Part shown: piece by piece, positions 24,233-34,188 of the stretch
Layout: each line of letters opens with the position of its first letter
Position numbering within the stretch: position 1 is the first letter of the stretch
NCBI GenBank assembly: GCA_030432655.1
Contig: JAUILA010000022.1
Location: forward strand, 33,968-97,967
Source: Bacteroidia bacterium
GTDB lineage: Bacteria; Bacteroidota; Bacteroidia; Cytophagales; Cyclobacteriaceae
DNA: 64,000 nucleotides
Reading direction: 5' to 3'
Notes under the pieces: generated by a model
Told to the model about the DNA's origin: nothing
Database searches by the model: none
What the model saw: the letters and a program-made list of their open reading frames with translations, nothing else
Position numbers and translations under genes: made by a program

Positions 24233-27025
24233 ATGTCAAAACCGGAAAAAAAACTTTTCCTGCTCGATGCCTATGCGCTCATATACCGGGCGCATTTTGC
24301 CTTTAGCAGGAACCCTCGCATTAGCTCCAAAGGATTGAACACCGGCGTGATGCTTGGGTTCACCAATACCCTACTGGAAGTAATCCAAAAACAGAAGCCC
24401 TCCCATATTGCCGTCGCTTTCGATACGTCGGCGCCCACCTTCAGGCATAAGGAATTCGAGGAATACAAGGCAAACCGCGAGGAAACTCCCGAAGATATCC
24501 GGATCAGCATCCCTATTGTCAAGGACATTGTCCGTGCTTTCAACATCCCGATCCTTGAGATGGACGGGTATGAGGCCGATGACATTATCGGGACCATTGC
24601 AAAACAAGCCGCGTCACATGGGTATGAGGTATTTATGATGACGCCGGACAAGGATTATGGTCAGCTCGTGCAGGACCATGTCTACCTTTATAAGCCATCC
24701 TACATGGGTAATGCTGTTGATGTCCTGGGTGTTCCGGAGGTCCTCAAAAAATGGGATATCGAACGCATTGACCAGGTCACTGACATGCTGGGTTTACTAG
24801 GCGACTCCTCCGATAATATACCCGGAATACCGGGCATCGGGCCTAAAACTGCTTCCAAACTTCTCAAACAATATGGATCAGTGGAAGGCATTATCGAGCA
24901 TTCGGATGAGCTCAAGGGTAAACAAAAGGAGAATGTGGTAACCTTTGCCGAGCAGGGCCTGCTTTCCAAACGGCTGGCCACTATCCATACCGAGGTTCCC
25001 ATTGGTTTTGACGAAGATGCGCTGATTTATGACGGACCGATCGAAGAAAAACTAAAACCCATTTTTGAAGAACTTGAATTCCGAACCATCAGCAAACGGG
25101 TTTTCGGGGAACAACCTTCCGCACAAACCAGCGAAGACGGGCAGCTTTCCATGTTCAGCCAGGCAAGCAAAGAAGCACTGGAGATTGATGAATCTTCAGA
25201 ACCGCCAGAAAAAGAAACTATACGCAGTGCGGCCCACGACTATCACCTGGTAACCAGCGCGGAGGACCGCGAAGAACTCATCAGCTTCCTTGAAATACAG
25301 GACAGCTTTTGCTTTGATACGGAAACCAACAGCATCGATGCCAATGAAGCGGAACTTGTCGGAATTGCATTTTCCTATGTGGAAGGCGAAGCGTTCTATG
25401 TTCCCGTCCCTCTTGACTTTGAAAAGGCTTCGGAAATTATTCAGGAGTTTAAGGAGGTACTGGAGAATGATGCAATTGAAAAGGTCGGACAGAATCTGAA
25501 ATACGACATCCTGGTACTGAAAAAATATGGCATAGACGTTGGCGGACCGATTTTCGATACGATGTTGGCGCATTACCTTGTCGAACCGGAAACCAAGCAC
25601 AGCATGGACGCCATGGCTGAACAATACCTGAATTACACGCCGGTTTCAATCACTGAGCTCCTGGGTCCGAAAGGGCGTAACCAAAAAAATATGAAGGACC
25701 TGACCCCGGAAGAGGTATATGAGTACGCCGCCGAAGATGCGGATATCACCCTTCGGCTGAAAGACAGGTTATCCGGTGAGATCCAGTCCGAATCCCTGAA
25801 AAAGTTATTGCACGAAGTGGAACTCCCGCTGGTGTATGTGCTGGCGGATATGGAATTCGAAGGCGTAAAAATTGATCAGGACGCTCTGAAAAATATGTCC
25901 TCGGAGCTACAGGACGAATCCCTCCGCGTACAGGAAGAAATATTTGAAATCGCCGGATGCGAGTTTAACATCGCTTCCCCCAAGCAACTGGGTGAGATTC
26001 TTTTTGAGCGGCTCAAGCTCATGGATAAGCCCAAAAAGACCAGGACCGGCCAGTACGCCACCGGTGAGGAAATCCTGAGCAGACTGGCGGGAAAACACGA
26101 AATCGCGCAGAAAATCCTTGATTTTCGCGAATACCAGAAACTTAAATCCACCTACGTGGATGCACTGCCCCGTATGATCTCCCAACGTGACGGGCGTGTG
26201 CATACAGATTATAACCAGGCCGTCGCGGCGACCGGTCGATTGAGTTCAAATAACCCTAACCTGCAAAATATTCCAATCAGAACCGCCAAAGGAAGGGAAA
26301 TCAGAAAAGCATTTGTTCCCCGTGATGAAGGTCATCTGCTTTTGTCTGCCGATTATTCTCAAATTGAATTGCGGATCGTTGCTGCCCTGGCCGGTGATAA
26401 GGAAATGATTCAGGCGTTTCGTGAAGGACGTGACATTCATACCACCACGGCGGCCAGGGTCTTCGGAGTTTCCATGGAAGAGGTAGATCCCAATATGCGC
26501 CGGAAAGCCAAAGAAGTTAATTTCGGCATCATTTACGGTATTTCAGCCTTTGGTCTTGCCCAGAACCTGAATATCTCCCGGACGGAAGCATCCGACATTA
26601 TCAAAGCCTATTTTAAGGAATTCCCCGGGATCAGGGCGTATATGGATGAATCAATCGCCCGGGCCAAGGAGCAGGAATTTGTCGAAACCATCCTGGGGCG
26701 GAGACGCTATCTGCGGGACATTAATTCCAGGAATGCCACGATGAGAGGTTATGCAGAAAGAAACGCGATCAATGCCCCCATCCAGGGAAGTGCGGCCGAT
26801 ATTATCAAGATGGCCATGATCAATATTTATCAATGGCTTGAAACGGAGAATCTGAAAACCAAAATGATCATGCAGGTGCATGATGAACTTGTTTTTGATG
26901 TCCCCGCTGATGAAATGGATCGGGTCGAACCGAAAGTGATTGAACTGATGGAGAATGTGGTGAACCTGGATGTCCCTATGAAAGTCGAGGCTGGCAAGGG
27001 CGAAAACTGGCTGATTGCTCACTAG
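24233..27025 (+). CDS. polA: DNA polymerase I
   Basis: 930 residues with all three domains. The 5'-3' exonuclease spans about residues 1-290 (LFLLDAYALIYRAHFAFSRN, MDGYEADDIIGT, GDSSDNIPGIPGIGPKTA). The 3'-5' proofreading domain spans about 340-525 and keeps the acidic DxE pair in FCFDTETNSIDANEAELVG, so it should be active. The polymerase domain (about 560-930) shows motif A DYSQIELRIVA, the O-helix RRKAKEVNFGIIYG and motif C VHDELVFD. Functions in repair and Okazaki-fragment processing. The PLP dehydratase starts two bases after its stop, so they probably share a transcript. Confidence 0.98.
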   Translation: MSKPEKKLFLLDAYALIYRAHFAFSRNPRISSKGLNTGVMLGFTNTLLEVIQKQKPSHIAVAFDTSAPTFRHKEFEEYKANREETPEDIRISIPIVKDIVRAFNIPILEMDGYEADDIIGTIAKQAASHGYEVFMMTPDKDYGQLVQDHVYLYKPSYMGNAVDVLGVPEVLKKWDIERIDQVTDMLGLLGDSSDNIPGIPGIGPKTASKLLKQYGSVEGIIEHSDELKGKQKENVVTFAEQGLLSKRLATIHTEVPIGFDEDALIYDGPIEEKLKPIFEELEFRTISKRVFGEQPSAQTSEDGQLSMFSQASKEALEIDESSEPPEKETIRSAAHDYHLVTSAEDREELISFLEIQDSFCFDTETNSIDANEAELVGIAFSYVEGEAFYVPVPLDFEKASEIIQEFKEVLENDAIEKVGQNLKYDILVLKKYGIDVGGPIFDTMLAHYLVEPETKHSMDAMAEQYLNYTPVSITELLGPKGRNQKNMKDLTPEEVYEYAAEDADITLRLKDRLSGEIQSESLKKLLHEVELPLVYVLADMEFEGVKIDQDALKNMSSELQDESLRVQEEIFEIAGCEFNIASPKQLGEILFERLKLMDKPKKTRTGQYATGEEILSRLAGKHEIAQKILDFREYQKLKSTYVDALPRMISQRDGRVHTDYNQAVAATGRLSSNNPNLQNIPIRTAKGREIRKAFVPRDEGHLLLSADYSQIELRIVAALAGDKEMIQAFREGRDIHTTTAARVFGVSMEEVDPNMRRKAKEVNFGIIYGISAFGLAQNLNISRTEASDIIKAYFKEFPGIRAYMDESIARAKEQEFVETILGRRRYLRDINSRNATMRGYAERNAINAPIQGSAADIIKMAMINIYQWLETENLKTKMIMQVHDELVFDVPADEMDRVEPKVIELMENVVNLDVPMKVEAGKGENWLIAH

Positions 27026-27027
27026 AA

Positions 27028-27978
27028 ATGACTGAGTTATACACAAGTTCAGACATTGCCGCCGCGCATGACCGGATACGGCCTTATATACACAGGACGC
27101 CGGTACTTACCTCAGAAAGTCTGAACCAGATAACCGGGGCATCCCTGTATTTCAAATGTGAGAACTTTCAGAAAGTAGGTGCTTTCAAGGCCCGAGGGGC
27201 AATAAACGCGGTTTTTTCCATGAATGAAACGGAACGTAGTAAGGGCCTGACCACCCACAGCTCCGGAAATCATGCCCAGGCCATCGCCCTGGCGGCAAAG
27301 CTGGCCGGTGTCCCTGCATTTATCGTGATGCCATCCAATGCGCCGAAAGTGAAAAAAGCCGCTGTGGCCGGCTATGGTGCGAAGATCATAGAATGTGAGC
27401 CTACACAAAAAGCCCGTGAGGAAGGGGTCATTAGGGTAGTCGAGGAAACCGGCGCTGCCTTTATCCATCCGTATAATGACAGGAGAATTATATGCGGACA
27501 AGCCACTGCGGCCAAAGAATTACTGGAAGATCTTGAATTATCACCGGATTTCCTGTTGGCGCCGGTTGGCGGCGGCGGACTCCTGAGTGGCAGTTCGCTG
27601 ACGACCCATTTCCTTTCTCCTGAAACGAAGGTGATCGGATGTGAGCCTTCCGGAGCTGATGATGCGTTCCGCTCCTTCCACAGCGGCAAAATTGAGCCCC
27701 TCGATAGTCCCAATACAATTGCAGACGGTCTAAGGACTTCGTTGGGTGAACGTACGTTCGAGGTGATCCGTGAGTATGTCGATGATATTCTCACCGTTGA
27801 TGATGATGTAATCCTCAAGGCCATGCGCCTGATCTGGGAACGAATGAAAATCATCGTCGAGCCTTCCTGCGCAGTACCACTTGCTATCATCCTGAAATAC
27901 CCTGAAAAATTCAGCGGCAAACATTTAGGAGTAATTTTAAGCGGCGGAAATGTAGACCTGGAATCGTTGTCTTTTTAA
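27028..27978 (+). CDS. PLP-dependent threonine/serine dehydratase (serine racemase-like)
   Basis: 316 residues of fold type II PLP enzymes. The PLP lysine is in FQKVGAFKARGAINA, followed by SSGNHAQAIALAA, the phosphate-binding PVGGGGLLSGSS and the C-terminal LSGGNVDL. There is no ACT regulatory domain, so it is of the catabolic threonine dehydratase/serine racemase type rather than feedback-controlled IlvA. It converts threonine or serine to the 2-oxo acid and ammonia, possibly with racemase activity. Two bases downstream of polA, a coincidence of position rather than pathway. Confidence 0.9.
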   Translation: MTELYTSSDIAAAHDRIRPYIHRTPVLTSESLNQITGASLYFKCENFQKVGAFKARGAINAVFSMNETERSKGLTTHSSGNHAQAIALAAKLAGVPAFIVMPSNAPKVKKAAVAGYGAKIIECEPTQKAREEGVIRVVEETGAAFIHPYNDRRIICGQATAAKELLEDLELSPDFLLAPVGGGGLLSGSSLTTHFLSPETKVIGCEPSGADDAFRSFHSGKIEPLDSPNTIADGLRTSLGERTFEVIREYVDDILTVDDDVILKAMRLIWERMKIIVEPSCAVPLAIILKYPEKFSGKHLGVILSGGNVDLESLSF

Positions 27979-28073
27979 CCGGTATTTTCTAAATATAATT
28001 ATCTCTGAATTCTTCCCGTTTGCCTGATACTTTCCTGTATAGATTAGACTAAATAGAAATTAGACAATGCACA

Positions 28074-28103
28074 TTGATTCTTACTCGCGCCTGCGGTAAT
28101 TTA
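28074..28103 (+). promoter_or_regulatory. Probable promoter of the cytochrome c gene
   Basis: TTG at 28074-28076 and TAATTTA at 28097-28103 are spaced by 20 bases, close to the Bacteroidota TTTG-N19-TAnnTTTG layout but with weak last bases. It would start transcription about 30 bases before the ATG at 28139. Confidence 0.35.
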
Positions 28104-28138
28104 ACCCCTGAATCAATTGACCAACCAAACCTGTCTAA

Positions 28139-28591
28139 ATGAAAATCACCGTTTTACTGGTTGTATCCGCGCTTGCCTCCTATCTCTGTAATACACCGGC
28201 AGCAATTAATAAAACAACTGTGCCTTTTACAGGTAGCGCTGAAGTACAGGTTCAGGATTCAGTGGTCCTGGCGTTTTGTTATACCTGCCACAATCCGAAA
28301 GTAGCCTCGCACGATGAAATGCTTGCACCGCCCCTGGCAGGTATAAAAATGCAGTACATCAGGAATACAGGCACGCGAGATGAATTTATTGAGCGAATGA
28401 GTGGCTTTGTGAGTAATCCTACGGAAGAAAATGCCATTATGAAAGGCCCGGTCAACCGGTTTGGACTTATGCCCAAGCCAGCTCTGAGCAAGGAGCAGAT
28501 TAAAGAAATTGTTGAATTTATTTATGACAATGACATTCCTCAGCCGGAATGGTATGTGGATCATCACAGAAAAATGCACGGGGACCAGTAA
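28139..28591 (+). CDS. Secreted monohaem cytochrome c
   Basis: 150 residues with an N-terminal export signal and a single haem-binding CYTCH motif (Cys47, Cys50, His51). The likely axial Met is in FGLMPKPALSKEQIKE, followed by the helix EIVEFIYDNDIPQPEW typical of class I cytochrome c C-terminal helices. The spacing fits a small class I cytochrome acting as a periplasmic electron carrier or as a haem subunit of an unlinked oxidoreductase. No respiratory genes are adjacent. Confidence 0.87.
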   Translation: MKITVLLVVSALASYLCNTPAAINKTTVPFTGSAEVQVQDSVVLAFCYTCHNPKVASHDEMLAPPLAGIKMQYIRNTGTRDEFIERMSGFVSNPTEENAIMKGPVNRFGLMPKPALSKEQIKEIVEFIYDNDIPQPEWYVDHHRKMHGDQ

Positions 28592-28642
28592 AAAGCAGCT
28601 TAACCGGCATGCCCCTAGTAATCAATCGCTTTTAAACAAAAA

Positions 28643-28676
28643 AACTCATGGCCCGGAAAGACCATGAGTTCTTTAT
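28643..28676 (-). terminator. Bidirectional terminator between cytochrome c and M1 peptidase genes
   Basis: AACTCATGG (28643-28651) pairs with CCATGAGTT (28662-28670). Read on the minus strand the stem is followed by seven T, a strong terminator for the M1 peptidase transcript. Read on the plus strand it is followed by CTTTATTT, a weaker one for the cytochrome gene. Confidence 0.85.
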
Positions 28677-28691
28677 TTAATGGGAGCCGGA

Positions 28692-31226
28692 TTATTCCCT
28701 TGTCCCGCTCATATCAAACTCCCCGTACCCGGGAATATTCATAGTTCCAACGAATTCATCCTCCACAATAATCAGATTCTGCGTAATGTCAAAGGACTGA
28801 CCCTGTACGGACAGGTTGAATCCAAATGACAGTTGGTTTCCGTTGAGTTGAATATCCTTCAACGAATATTCTCCGCCGGTCATTTCAAGCGTAATCTTTC
28901 CTTTGTAGCCATCTCCGTCCCTGGAAATGTTGATAACGCCTCCTGTGGCGCCGTCAGGGGTATCGGTTGTATACTTCCAGGACCCTTCTGCATTTGCTGA
29001 GGCAGCTTCGTCTGCTTTCGCTTTAAATGCGTCGAACTTAGTGGCCTTGTCCACGCGGGGAAACATGTTATCGTTAAGTTCGGCATCCCCGGTAAGCTCT
29101 TCAGGATCCAGGTTAATACTTTCCACTTCTTTGTCAAACATGAACACTTTCGTAACCTCCTGCTCATTATACCTCCAGATCTCTGCAGGTATCTTTTCGG
29201 TCGATTTTGTTCCGTCTTTAAAGGTAAATTCAAGCAACAAAGGCGTTACCAGTCCACCGTTGTTTGCGAAAGTGACTTCATAATAATTCTTGTCAGCCAT
29301 TTTCTGCATGATCGCCTCATCATCCACCCGGTTCTGGAATTCTCCGTAATACCTCGGGGCGGTAGCTATAAGTGAGAATGGCTCAGGTCCGTCTGAGAAA
29401 TCCATTGTGCCCGCCTCATTCGCAGATATTTCACCCTGCTGAACAGTCCTGCCTTTATTCTCCACGTCTCCCTGTTCATTTCTCATCCGGTACCACCTGA
29501 CATCCTTAACAGCGACATCCACATAATCTACGCTGTAGAACCAGCCTCTCCAGAACCAATCCAGGTCAACCGCTGAAGCATCTTCCATTGTCCGGAAGAA
29601 ATCTGCCGGTTTGGGATGCTTGAATTTCCAGCGGTTGGCATATTCCTTAAAAGCCGCGTCAAACAACTCGGGACCCATCACGACTTCCCGAAGTGCCGTA
29701 AGCGCTGCCGAAGGTTTGCCATACGCATTGTATCCAAACTGAACTACCTGCTCGGAATTTGTCATGATCGGGCGGATATTCTCCTTATCGCCTTTCATAT
29801 ATGGGATCACCGATTTCGGGGTTCCCCAAACAACATCCAGATCGGGATATCTTTCACGCTTCGTTTCCTTCTCAAGGAAGGTGTTCAGTCCTTCATCCAT
29901 CCACGTCCACTGACGCTCATCCGAATTGACGATCATCGGGAAATAATTATGCCCCACTTCATGCACGATCACGCTCACGTTGCCGTCCCGTGTCCGCTCC
30001 GAATACTGGCCATTTTCATCCGGCCTTCCATAATTAAAACAGATCATGGGGTATTCCATTCCCTGATTCGCAGCGTTGACAGAAATCGCCACCGGATAGG
30101 GATAATCAAATGTACGTTCGCTGTACACTTCAAGGGTATTTTTTATTGCCTTGGTAGACTCGCGCTCCCAAAGCGGATTACCTTCCTTAGGATAGAATGA
30201 CATGGCAAGAGGCGCAGAACTTTCAAGCTGCACAGCCTGTGCATCCCAGATGTATTTCCTGGAAGTGGCAAAGGCAAAATCCCTGACATTCTCCGCCTTG
30301 AATTGCCAGGTGGAAGTTTTGGTCGCCTTGTCTTTCTCGTTTGCCTCCGCTTCCTTCTGGGTCACAATAAACACAGGCTCATCAAATGTTTCCCTGGCTT
30401 TTTCCAGGCGCGAGAATTGATCCTTTGAAAGAACATCCTTCGCATTCTGTAGCTCACCGGTGGCAGCGACAATATGATCTTCAGGAACAGTAATATTCAC
30501 TTCAAAATCACCGAAGGTAAGGGCAAATTCTCCCCGTCCTATAAACTGTTTGTTCTGCCATCCTTCGTAATCATCATAAACCGCCATTCTGGGATACCAT
30601 TGCGCACAGGTAAAGGCATAATTATCATCCTCCGGGAAATATTCATAACCTCCACGGCCGCCGATAACCATCCTGTCGTAAATATTGTATGACCAGTCGA
30701 TGCCAAATGTAAATTGTTCACCTTTCTTCAACGGTTGAGGAAGGTCAATCCGCATCATCGTCCGGTTGATCATATAGCTGAGGTCCTTGCCGGACGCATC
30801 TTTCACCGCGGAAATCTTATACCCTCCATCGTAATCAAAGTCGCCCATCCGGGACTGGAAGAATTTCGCGGCGACGGAATCTGATACACGATTGGTACTT
30901 GTCTGATCACTCAGGTTACCTTTCGCCCGCACGTTCTGGTCCAGCTGCACCCATAGGTATTTCAACGGATCAGGTGAATTATTATAATAGGTAATAGTCT
31001 CAGATCCGGTAAGGACCTGGGTTTTTTCATCAATTTTTACGTCTATCACGTAATCAGCCTGTTGCTGCCAGTAATTCACGCCCGGAGCACCGGCTCCGTT
31101 ACGGTAGCTGTTGGGAGTCGGAAGATCTGTCCCAAGCTGCTCAAATTTTTCACCCCATTCCTGGGCATGAAGCACTCCGCCTGTCGCGAAGAGCAACATT
31201 GTCATAATTATTTTGAATGTTTTCAT
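28692..31226 (-). CDS. Secreted M1-family metallopeptidase with extra C-terminal domain
   Basis: 844 residues with a signal peptide ending VLHAQ. Zinc site HEVGH at residues 422-426 and the third ligand Glu445 in WTWMDEGLNTF. The exopeptidase loop that reads GxMEN in classical aminopeptidases is here QGMEYP (388-393), as in a Bacteroidota-specific M1 group. Residues about 745-844 form an additional small beta domain (GGVINISRDGDGYKGKITLE onwards) absent from the neighbouring paralogue; it looks lipocalin-like and may bind a ligand. Paralogue 31293-33524 lies directly upstream, separated by a terminator, so each can be expressed alone. Periplasmic aminopeptidase activity is expected. Confidence 0.92.
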   Translation of the reverse strand: MKTFKIIMTMLLFATGGVLHAQEWGEKFEQLGTDLPTPNSYRNGAGAPGVNYWQQQADYVIDVKIDEKTQVLTGSETITYYNNSPDPLKYLWVQLDQNVRAKGNLSDQTSTNRVSDSVAAKFFQSRMGDFDYDGGYKISAVKDASGKDLSYMINRTMMRIDLPQPLKKGEQFTFGIDWSYNIYDRMVIGGRGGYEYFPEDDNYAFTCAQWYPRMAVYDDYEGWQNKQFIGRGEFALTFGDFEVNITVPEDHIVAATGELQNAKDVLSKDQFSRLEKARETFDEPVFIVTQKEAEANEKDKATKTSTWQFKAENVRDFAFATSRKYIWDAQAVQLESSAPLAMSFYPKEGNPLWERESTKAIKNTLEVYSERTFDYPYPVAISVNAANQGMEYPMICFNYGRPDENGQYSERTRDGNVSVIVHEVGHNYFPMIVNSDERQWTWMDEGLNTFLEKETKRERYPDLDVVWGTPKSVIPYMKGDKENIRPIMTNSEQVVQFGYNAYGKPSAALTALREVVMGPELFDAAFKEYANRWKFKHPKPADFFRTMEDASAVDLDWFWRGWFYSVDYVDVAVKDVRWYRMRNEQGDVENKGRTVQQGEISANEAGTMDFSDGPEPFSLIATAPRYYGEFQNRVDDEAIMQKMADKNYYEVTFANNGGLVTPLLLEFTFKDGTKSTEKIPAEIWRYNEQEVTKVFMFDKEVESINLDPEELTGDAELNDNMFPRVDKATKFDAFKAKADEAASANAEGSWKYTTDTPDGATGGVINISRDGDGYKGKITLEMTGGEYSLKDIQLNGNQLSFGFNLSVQGQSFDITQNLIIVEDEFVGTMNIPGYGEFDMSGTRE

Positions 31227-31237
31227 AATAGTGTTGC

Positions 31238-31268
31238 TAAAAAAAGAAGGAGCCCCGTTCAGGGCTCC
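31238..31268 (-). terminator. Rho-independent terminator between the two M1 genes
   Basis: On the minus strand GGAGCCC (31268-31262), a six-base loop, then GGGCTCC (31255-31249), followed by TTCTTTTT. It ends the upstream M1 paralogue's transcript twelve bases before the start of the next gene. Confidence 0.8.
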
Positions 31269-31292
31269 TGTAAAGTTAAGAATTTAAGGCGA

Positions 31293-33524
31293 TTATCGAC
31301 CTTCATTCTCACCGGCAAATTCATCAAACCTGCTGGCTTGTTTCACACGCGGAAAGACGTTATTATCTGTATTGGTATCTGCCGTTTCCTTTCCGGGGTC
31401 AACCGAAATATTAGAAACCTGCTTGTCAAACATAAAGACTTTGGAAACTTGCTTTTCATTGTATCTCCATATCTCTGCAGGTACTTTCACTGTCTCACTG
31501 GTTCCGTCGGTGAAGGTGAATTCAACAATGATAGGCATGACCAGTCCGCCTTCATTCTGAAACGTCAGCTCATAATAGTTCTTGCCTTTCATTTTGTCCA
31601 TGATAGCTCCATCGTCCACCCGGTTCTGGAATTCTCCGTAATACCGCGGATCGGTAGCTATAATGGAGAATGGCTGGGGCCCGTCCGAGAAATCCATCAC
31701 TTCTCCTTCGCCATCCTTGGCTGTGAGTTCTCCCTGCTGAACTGTAACGCCTTTATTCTCCACGTCACCTTGCTCATTCCGCATCCTGTACCATTTCACA
31801 TCATCAAGGTTAATGTCAACATGGTCTACACTGTAAAACCATCCTCTCCAGAACCAATCCAGGTCGAAAGCAGAAGCATCTTCCATGGTGCGGAAGAAAT
31901 CGGCAGGCTTGGGATGCTTGAATGCCCATCGCTGTGCGTACTCCTTAAATGCAGCATCGAACAGCTCAGGACCCATCACTGTTTCCCGGAGAATACTGAG
32001 TGCCGTTGCAGGTTTTCCATATGCGTTATTTCCAAACTGCAGGATCTGCTCTGAATTGGTCATGATCGGACGAATGAATTCCTTATCCCCCTTCATGTAA
32101 TTCACGATATTTTCTGCAGGTCCGCGGCGGGAAGGAAAATTATCATAATTCTCAACTTCCGTACGGTACTGTACAAATGAATTAAGTCCTTCATCCATCC
32201 ATGTCCACTGGCGCTCATCAGAGTTGATGATCATCGGGAAAAAGTTGTGCCCTACTTCGTGGATCACCACGCCGATCATTCCGTATTTGGTGCGGTCAGA
32301 ATAGGTTCCGTCCGGGTTCGGACGACCAAAATTGAAGCAGATCATAGGGTATTCCATTCCGATTGATGCAGCGTGAACGCTGATCGCCACCGGATAGGGA
32401 TAATCGATGGTGTACTTCGAATAAGTCTCAAGGGTGTATTTTACTGCCTTGGTAGATTCGTCTTCCCATAACGGATTGCCTTCTTTGCTGTAGAAAGACA
32501 TAGCAAGCGGGGATTTGTCACCAACCTTCACAGCCTGTGCATCCCAGATGAATTTCCGGGAAGTGGCAAAGGCAAAATCCCGTACATCGTCTGCATGGAA
32601 AACCCAGGTAGCTGTTCCATTGCCTTTTTCCTTTTCGTTGGCAATAGCCTCTTCTTCCGTTACAATAAATACCGGTTTATCGTAAGATTTCTGTGCATCT
32701 TCCCAGCGTTTCTGCTGATCCTTGTTCAGCACATCTTTGGGATTCTGCAGCCATCCGGTGGAAGCGACGATATGATCATCAGGCACCGTGATTTCTACTT
32801 CAAAATCACCGAATTCCAGTGCAAACTCCCCGCGTCCGAGGAACTGCTTATTTTGCCATCCCTCGTAATCATCATAAACTGCCATTCGCGGATACCACTG
32901 TGCAATTGTGTAGAGGTAATTATCATCTTCCGGGAAGTATTCGTAGCCACCACGGCCACCGAGTTCCATCCGGTCATTAATATTATACCACCAGTCAATG
33001 GACATCACAAACTGCTCACCAGGCTTCAGTGCCTGAGGCAGATCAACGCGCATCATGGTTTTATTGATTGTATGTGGCAGGTTACTGCCGGAGGCGTCTT
33101 TGACCGCTTCTATCTTGAACCCACCTTCATAATCTGAAATCCCCAGTCCCTGGGCAGCAAATTTTGCCGGAAGGCTATCACGAATTCCGCTGCTCTGTGT
33201 CTTCAGCGTATTCGTTCCGGGTTCCCTCACATTCTGATCCAGCTGAACCCAGAGGTAATTCAGGTTATCCGGCGAATTATTATGATAGGTGATGGTTTCA
33301 GATCCCGTGAGACGGTTGGTGGCTTCATCGATTGAAACCTTAATTTTATAATCAGCCTGCTGTTGCCAGTAGGCTTCGCCCGGAGCGCCGCTTCCGGTAC
33401 GGTACTCATTAGGGGTAGGCAGCGTCTGACCGAGCTGCTCAAATTTCTGTTCCCATCCTTCGTCCTGTCCAAACGCAACAGGAACGATTAGAATGCTTAG
33501 AAAAATTATTAATACATGTTTCAT
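31293..33524 (-). CDS. Secreted M1-family metallopeptidase, paralogue
   Basis: About 743 residues with a signal peptide ending VAFGQ. It is clearly the sister of the 28692 gene: long identical stretches such as GGRGGYEYFPEDDNY and MAVYDDYEGWQNKQF. It has the HEVGHNFFPMI zinc site, WTWMDEGLNSF with the third ligand, and IGMEYPM. It stops right after the peptidase core, without the other copy's C-terminal domain. ATG 33524 (MKHVLIIFLS) was chosen for the signal peptide. The HupE-like gene ends two bases upstream, so the two are almost surely co-transcribed. Confidence 0.92.
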   Translation of the reverse strand: MKHVLIIFLSILIVPVAFGQDEGWEQKFEQLGQTLPTPNEYRTGSGAPGEAYWQQQADYKIKVSIDEATNRLTGSETITYHNNSPDNLNYLWVQLDQNVREPGTNTLKTQSSGIRDSLPAKFAAQGLGISDYEGGFKIEAVKDASGSNLPHTINKTMMRVDLPQALKPGEQFVMSIDWWYNINDRMELGGRGGYEYFPEDDNYLYTIAQWYPRMAVYDDYEGWQNKQFLGRGEFALEFGDFEVEITVPDDHIVASTGWLQNPKDVLNKDQQKRWEDAQKSYDKPVFIVTEEEAIANEKEKGNGTATWVFHADDVRDFAFATSRKFIWDAQAVKVGDKSPLAMSFYSKEGNPLWEDESTKAVKYTLETYSKYTIDYPYPVAISVHAASIGMEYPMICFNFGRPNPDGTYSDRTKYGMIGVVIHEVGHNFFPMIINSDERQWTWMDEGLNSFVQYRTEVENYDNFPSRRGPAENIVNYMKGDKEFIRPIMTNSEQILQFGNNAYGKPATALSILRETVMGPELFDAAFKEYAQRWAFKHPKPADFFRTMEDASAFDLDWFWRGWFYSVDHVDINLDDVKWYRMRNEQGDVENKGVTVQQGELTAKDGEGEVMDFSDGPQPFSIIATDPRYYGEFQNRVDDGAIMDKMKGKNYYELTFQNEGGLVMPIIVEFTFTDGTSETVKVPAEIWRYNEKQVSKVFMFDKQVSNISVDPGKETADTNTDNNVFPRVKQASRFDEFAGENEGR

Positions 33525-33526
33525 AA

Positions 33527-34123
33527 CTAAGTGGTTAGGTTTTGCCAAAATGATGTTTCGCTGATCAGGTAAAGCGCAGTTCCTCCCACACCTGCCGATA
33601 TGACCAGCTTCCAGTCTCTCCGGCTGACTCCGAAAAGATCTACGAAAATTGTCGCAATTATAAGGAATATCGCAACGATTATTATCTGACCAATTTCCAG
33701 GCCAAGATTAAAGGCTAATAATTGTGATAAGATTTCGTCCCGTCCCATGATTGACTTGAGATAATTGGAAAATCCCATCCCGTGAATAAGCCCGAATCCC
33801 GCTGCAAAGATATAATTGGTCTGCAATTTGCTCAACTGAACCTGGGATTCTTTCCGGAACAGGTTGGCAACCGCGGTAATTAATATGGTCACAGGAATGA
33901 GGAACTCAATAAGGTCTACATTAACAGGTATTATATTCAACGTCGCCAGCGCCAGGGTCAGTGAATGACCGATTGTGAAGGCTGTAACCAGCAGAAGGAC
34001 TTTTCTCCAGTCGGAAAGCAGGTAAACTGCCGCGAGAGCTATAATAAAAAGCTTGTGATCAAGGCCGTCAGCTCTCAGAATATGATCCCAGCCAAGCTCA
34101 AGAAAAATTTTAAAGTCACTCAT
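33527..34123 (-). CDS. HupE/UreJ-family membrane protein
   Basis: 198 residues, about six transmembrane helices, with the family's conserved histidines: HILRADGLDHKLFIIALA at the N-terminus, FTIGHSLTLALA in the third helix and FGLIHGMGFSNYL near the middle. HupE and UreJ are nickel permeases; the broader group includes proteins of unknown metal specificity. It lies two bases upstream of a zinc M1 peptidase and divergent from a DUF6702 gene, a trio I believe recurs in Bacteroidota. Metal supply to the exported peptidase is an attractive but unproven idea. Confidence 0.88.
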   Translation of the reverse strand: MSDFKIFLELGWDHILRADGLDHKLFIIALAAVYLLSDWRKVLLLVTAFTIGHSLTLALATLNIIPVNVDLIEFLIPVTILITAVANLFRKESQVQLSKLQTNYIFAAGFGLIHGMGFSNYLKSIMGRDEILSQLLAFNLGLEIGQIIIVAIFLIIATIFVDLFGVSRRDWKLVISAGVGGTALYLISETSFWQNLTT

Positions 34124-34157
34124 TGTGTTATCGTAAGGAGGGGCAAAGATTAATGAT

Positions 34158-34165
34158 TACTTTTG
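34158..34165 (+). promoter_or_regulatory. -7 promoter box for the DUF6702 gene
   Basis: TACTTTTG matches TAnnTTTG exactly, 23 bases upstream of the ATG at 34189, in the 65-base gap shared with the divergent HupE gene. Confidence 0.45.
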
Positions 34166-34188
34166 ACAATCCGATAAAATTTTGACGT

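Noticed and set aside
31062..32054. 330-residue plus-strand open frame opposite the M1 peptidase
   Set aside because: Lies antisense to a strongly supported M1 gene, has no recognisable motif and no promoter or ribosome site; long antisense frames are expected opposite a highly coding strand.
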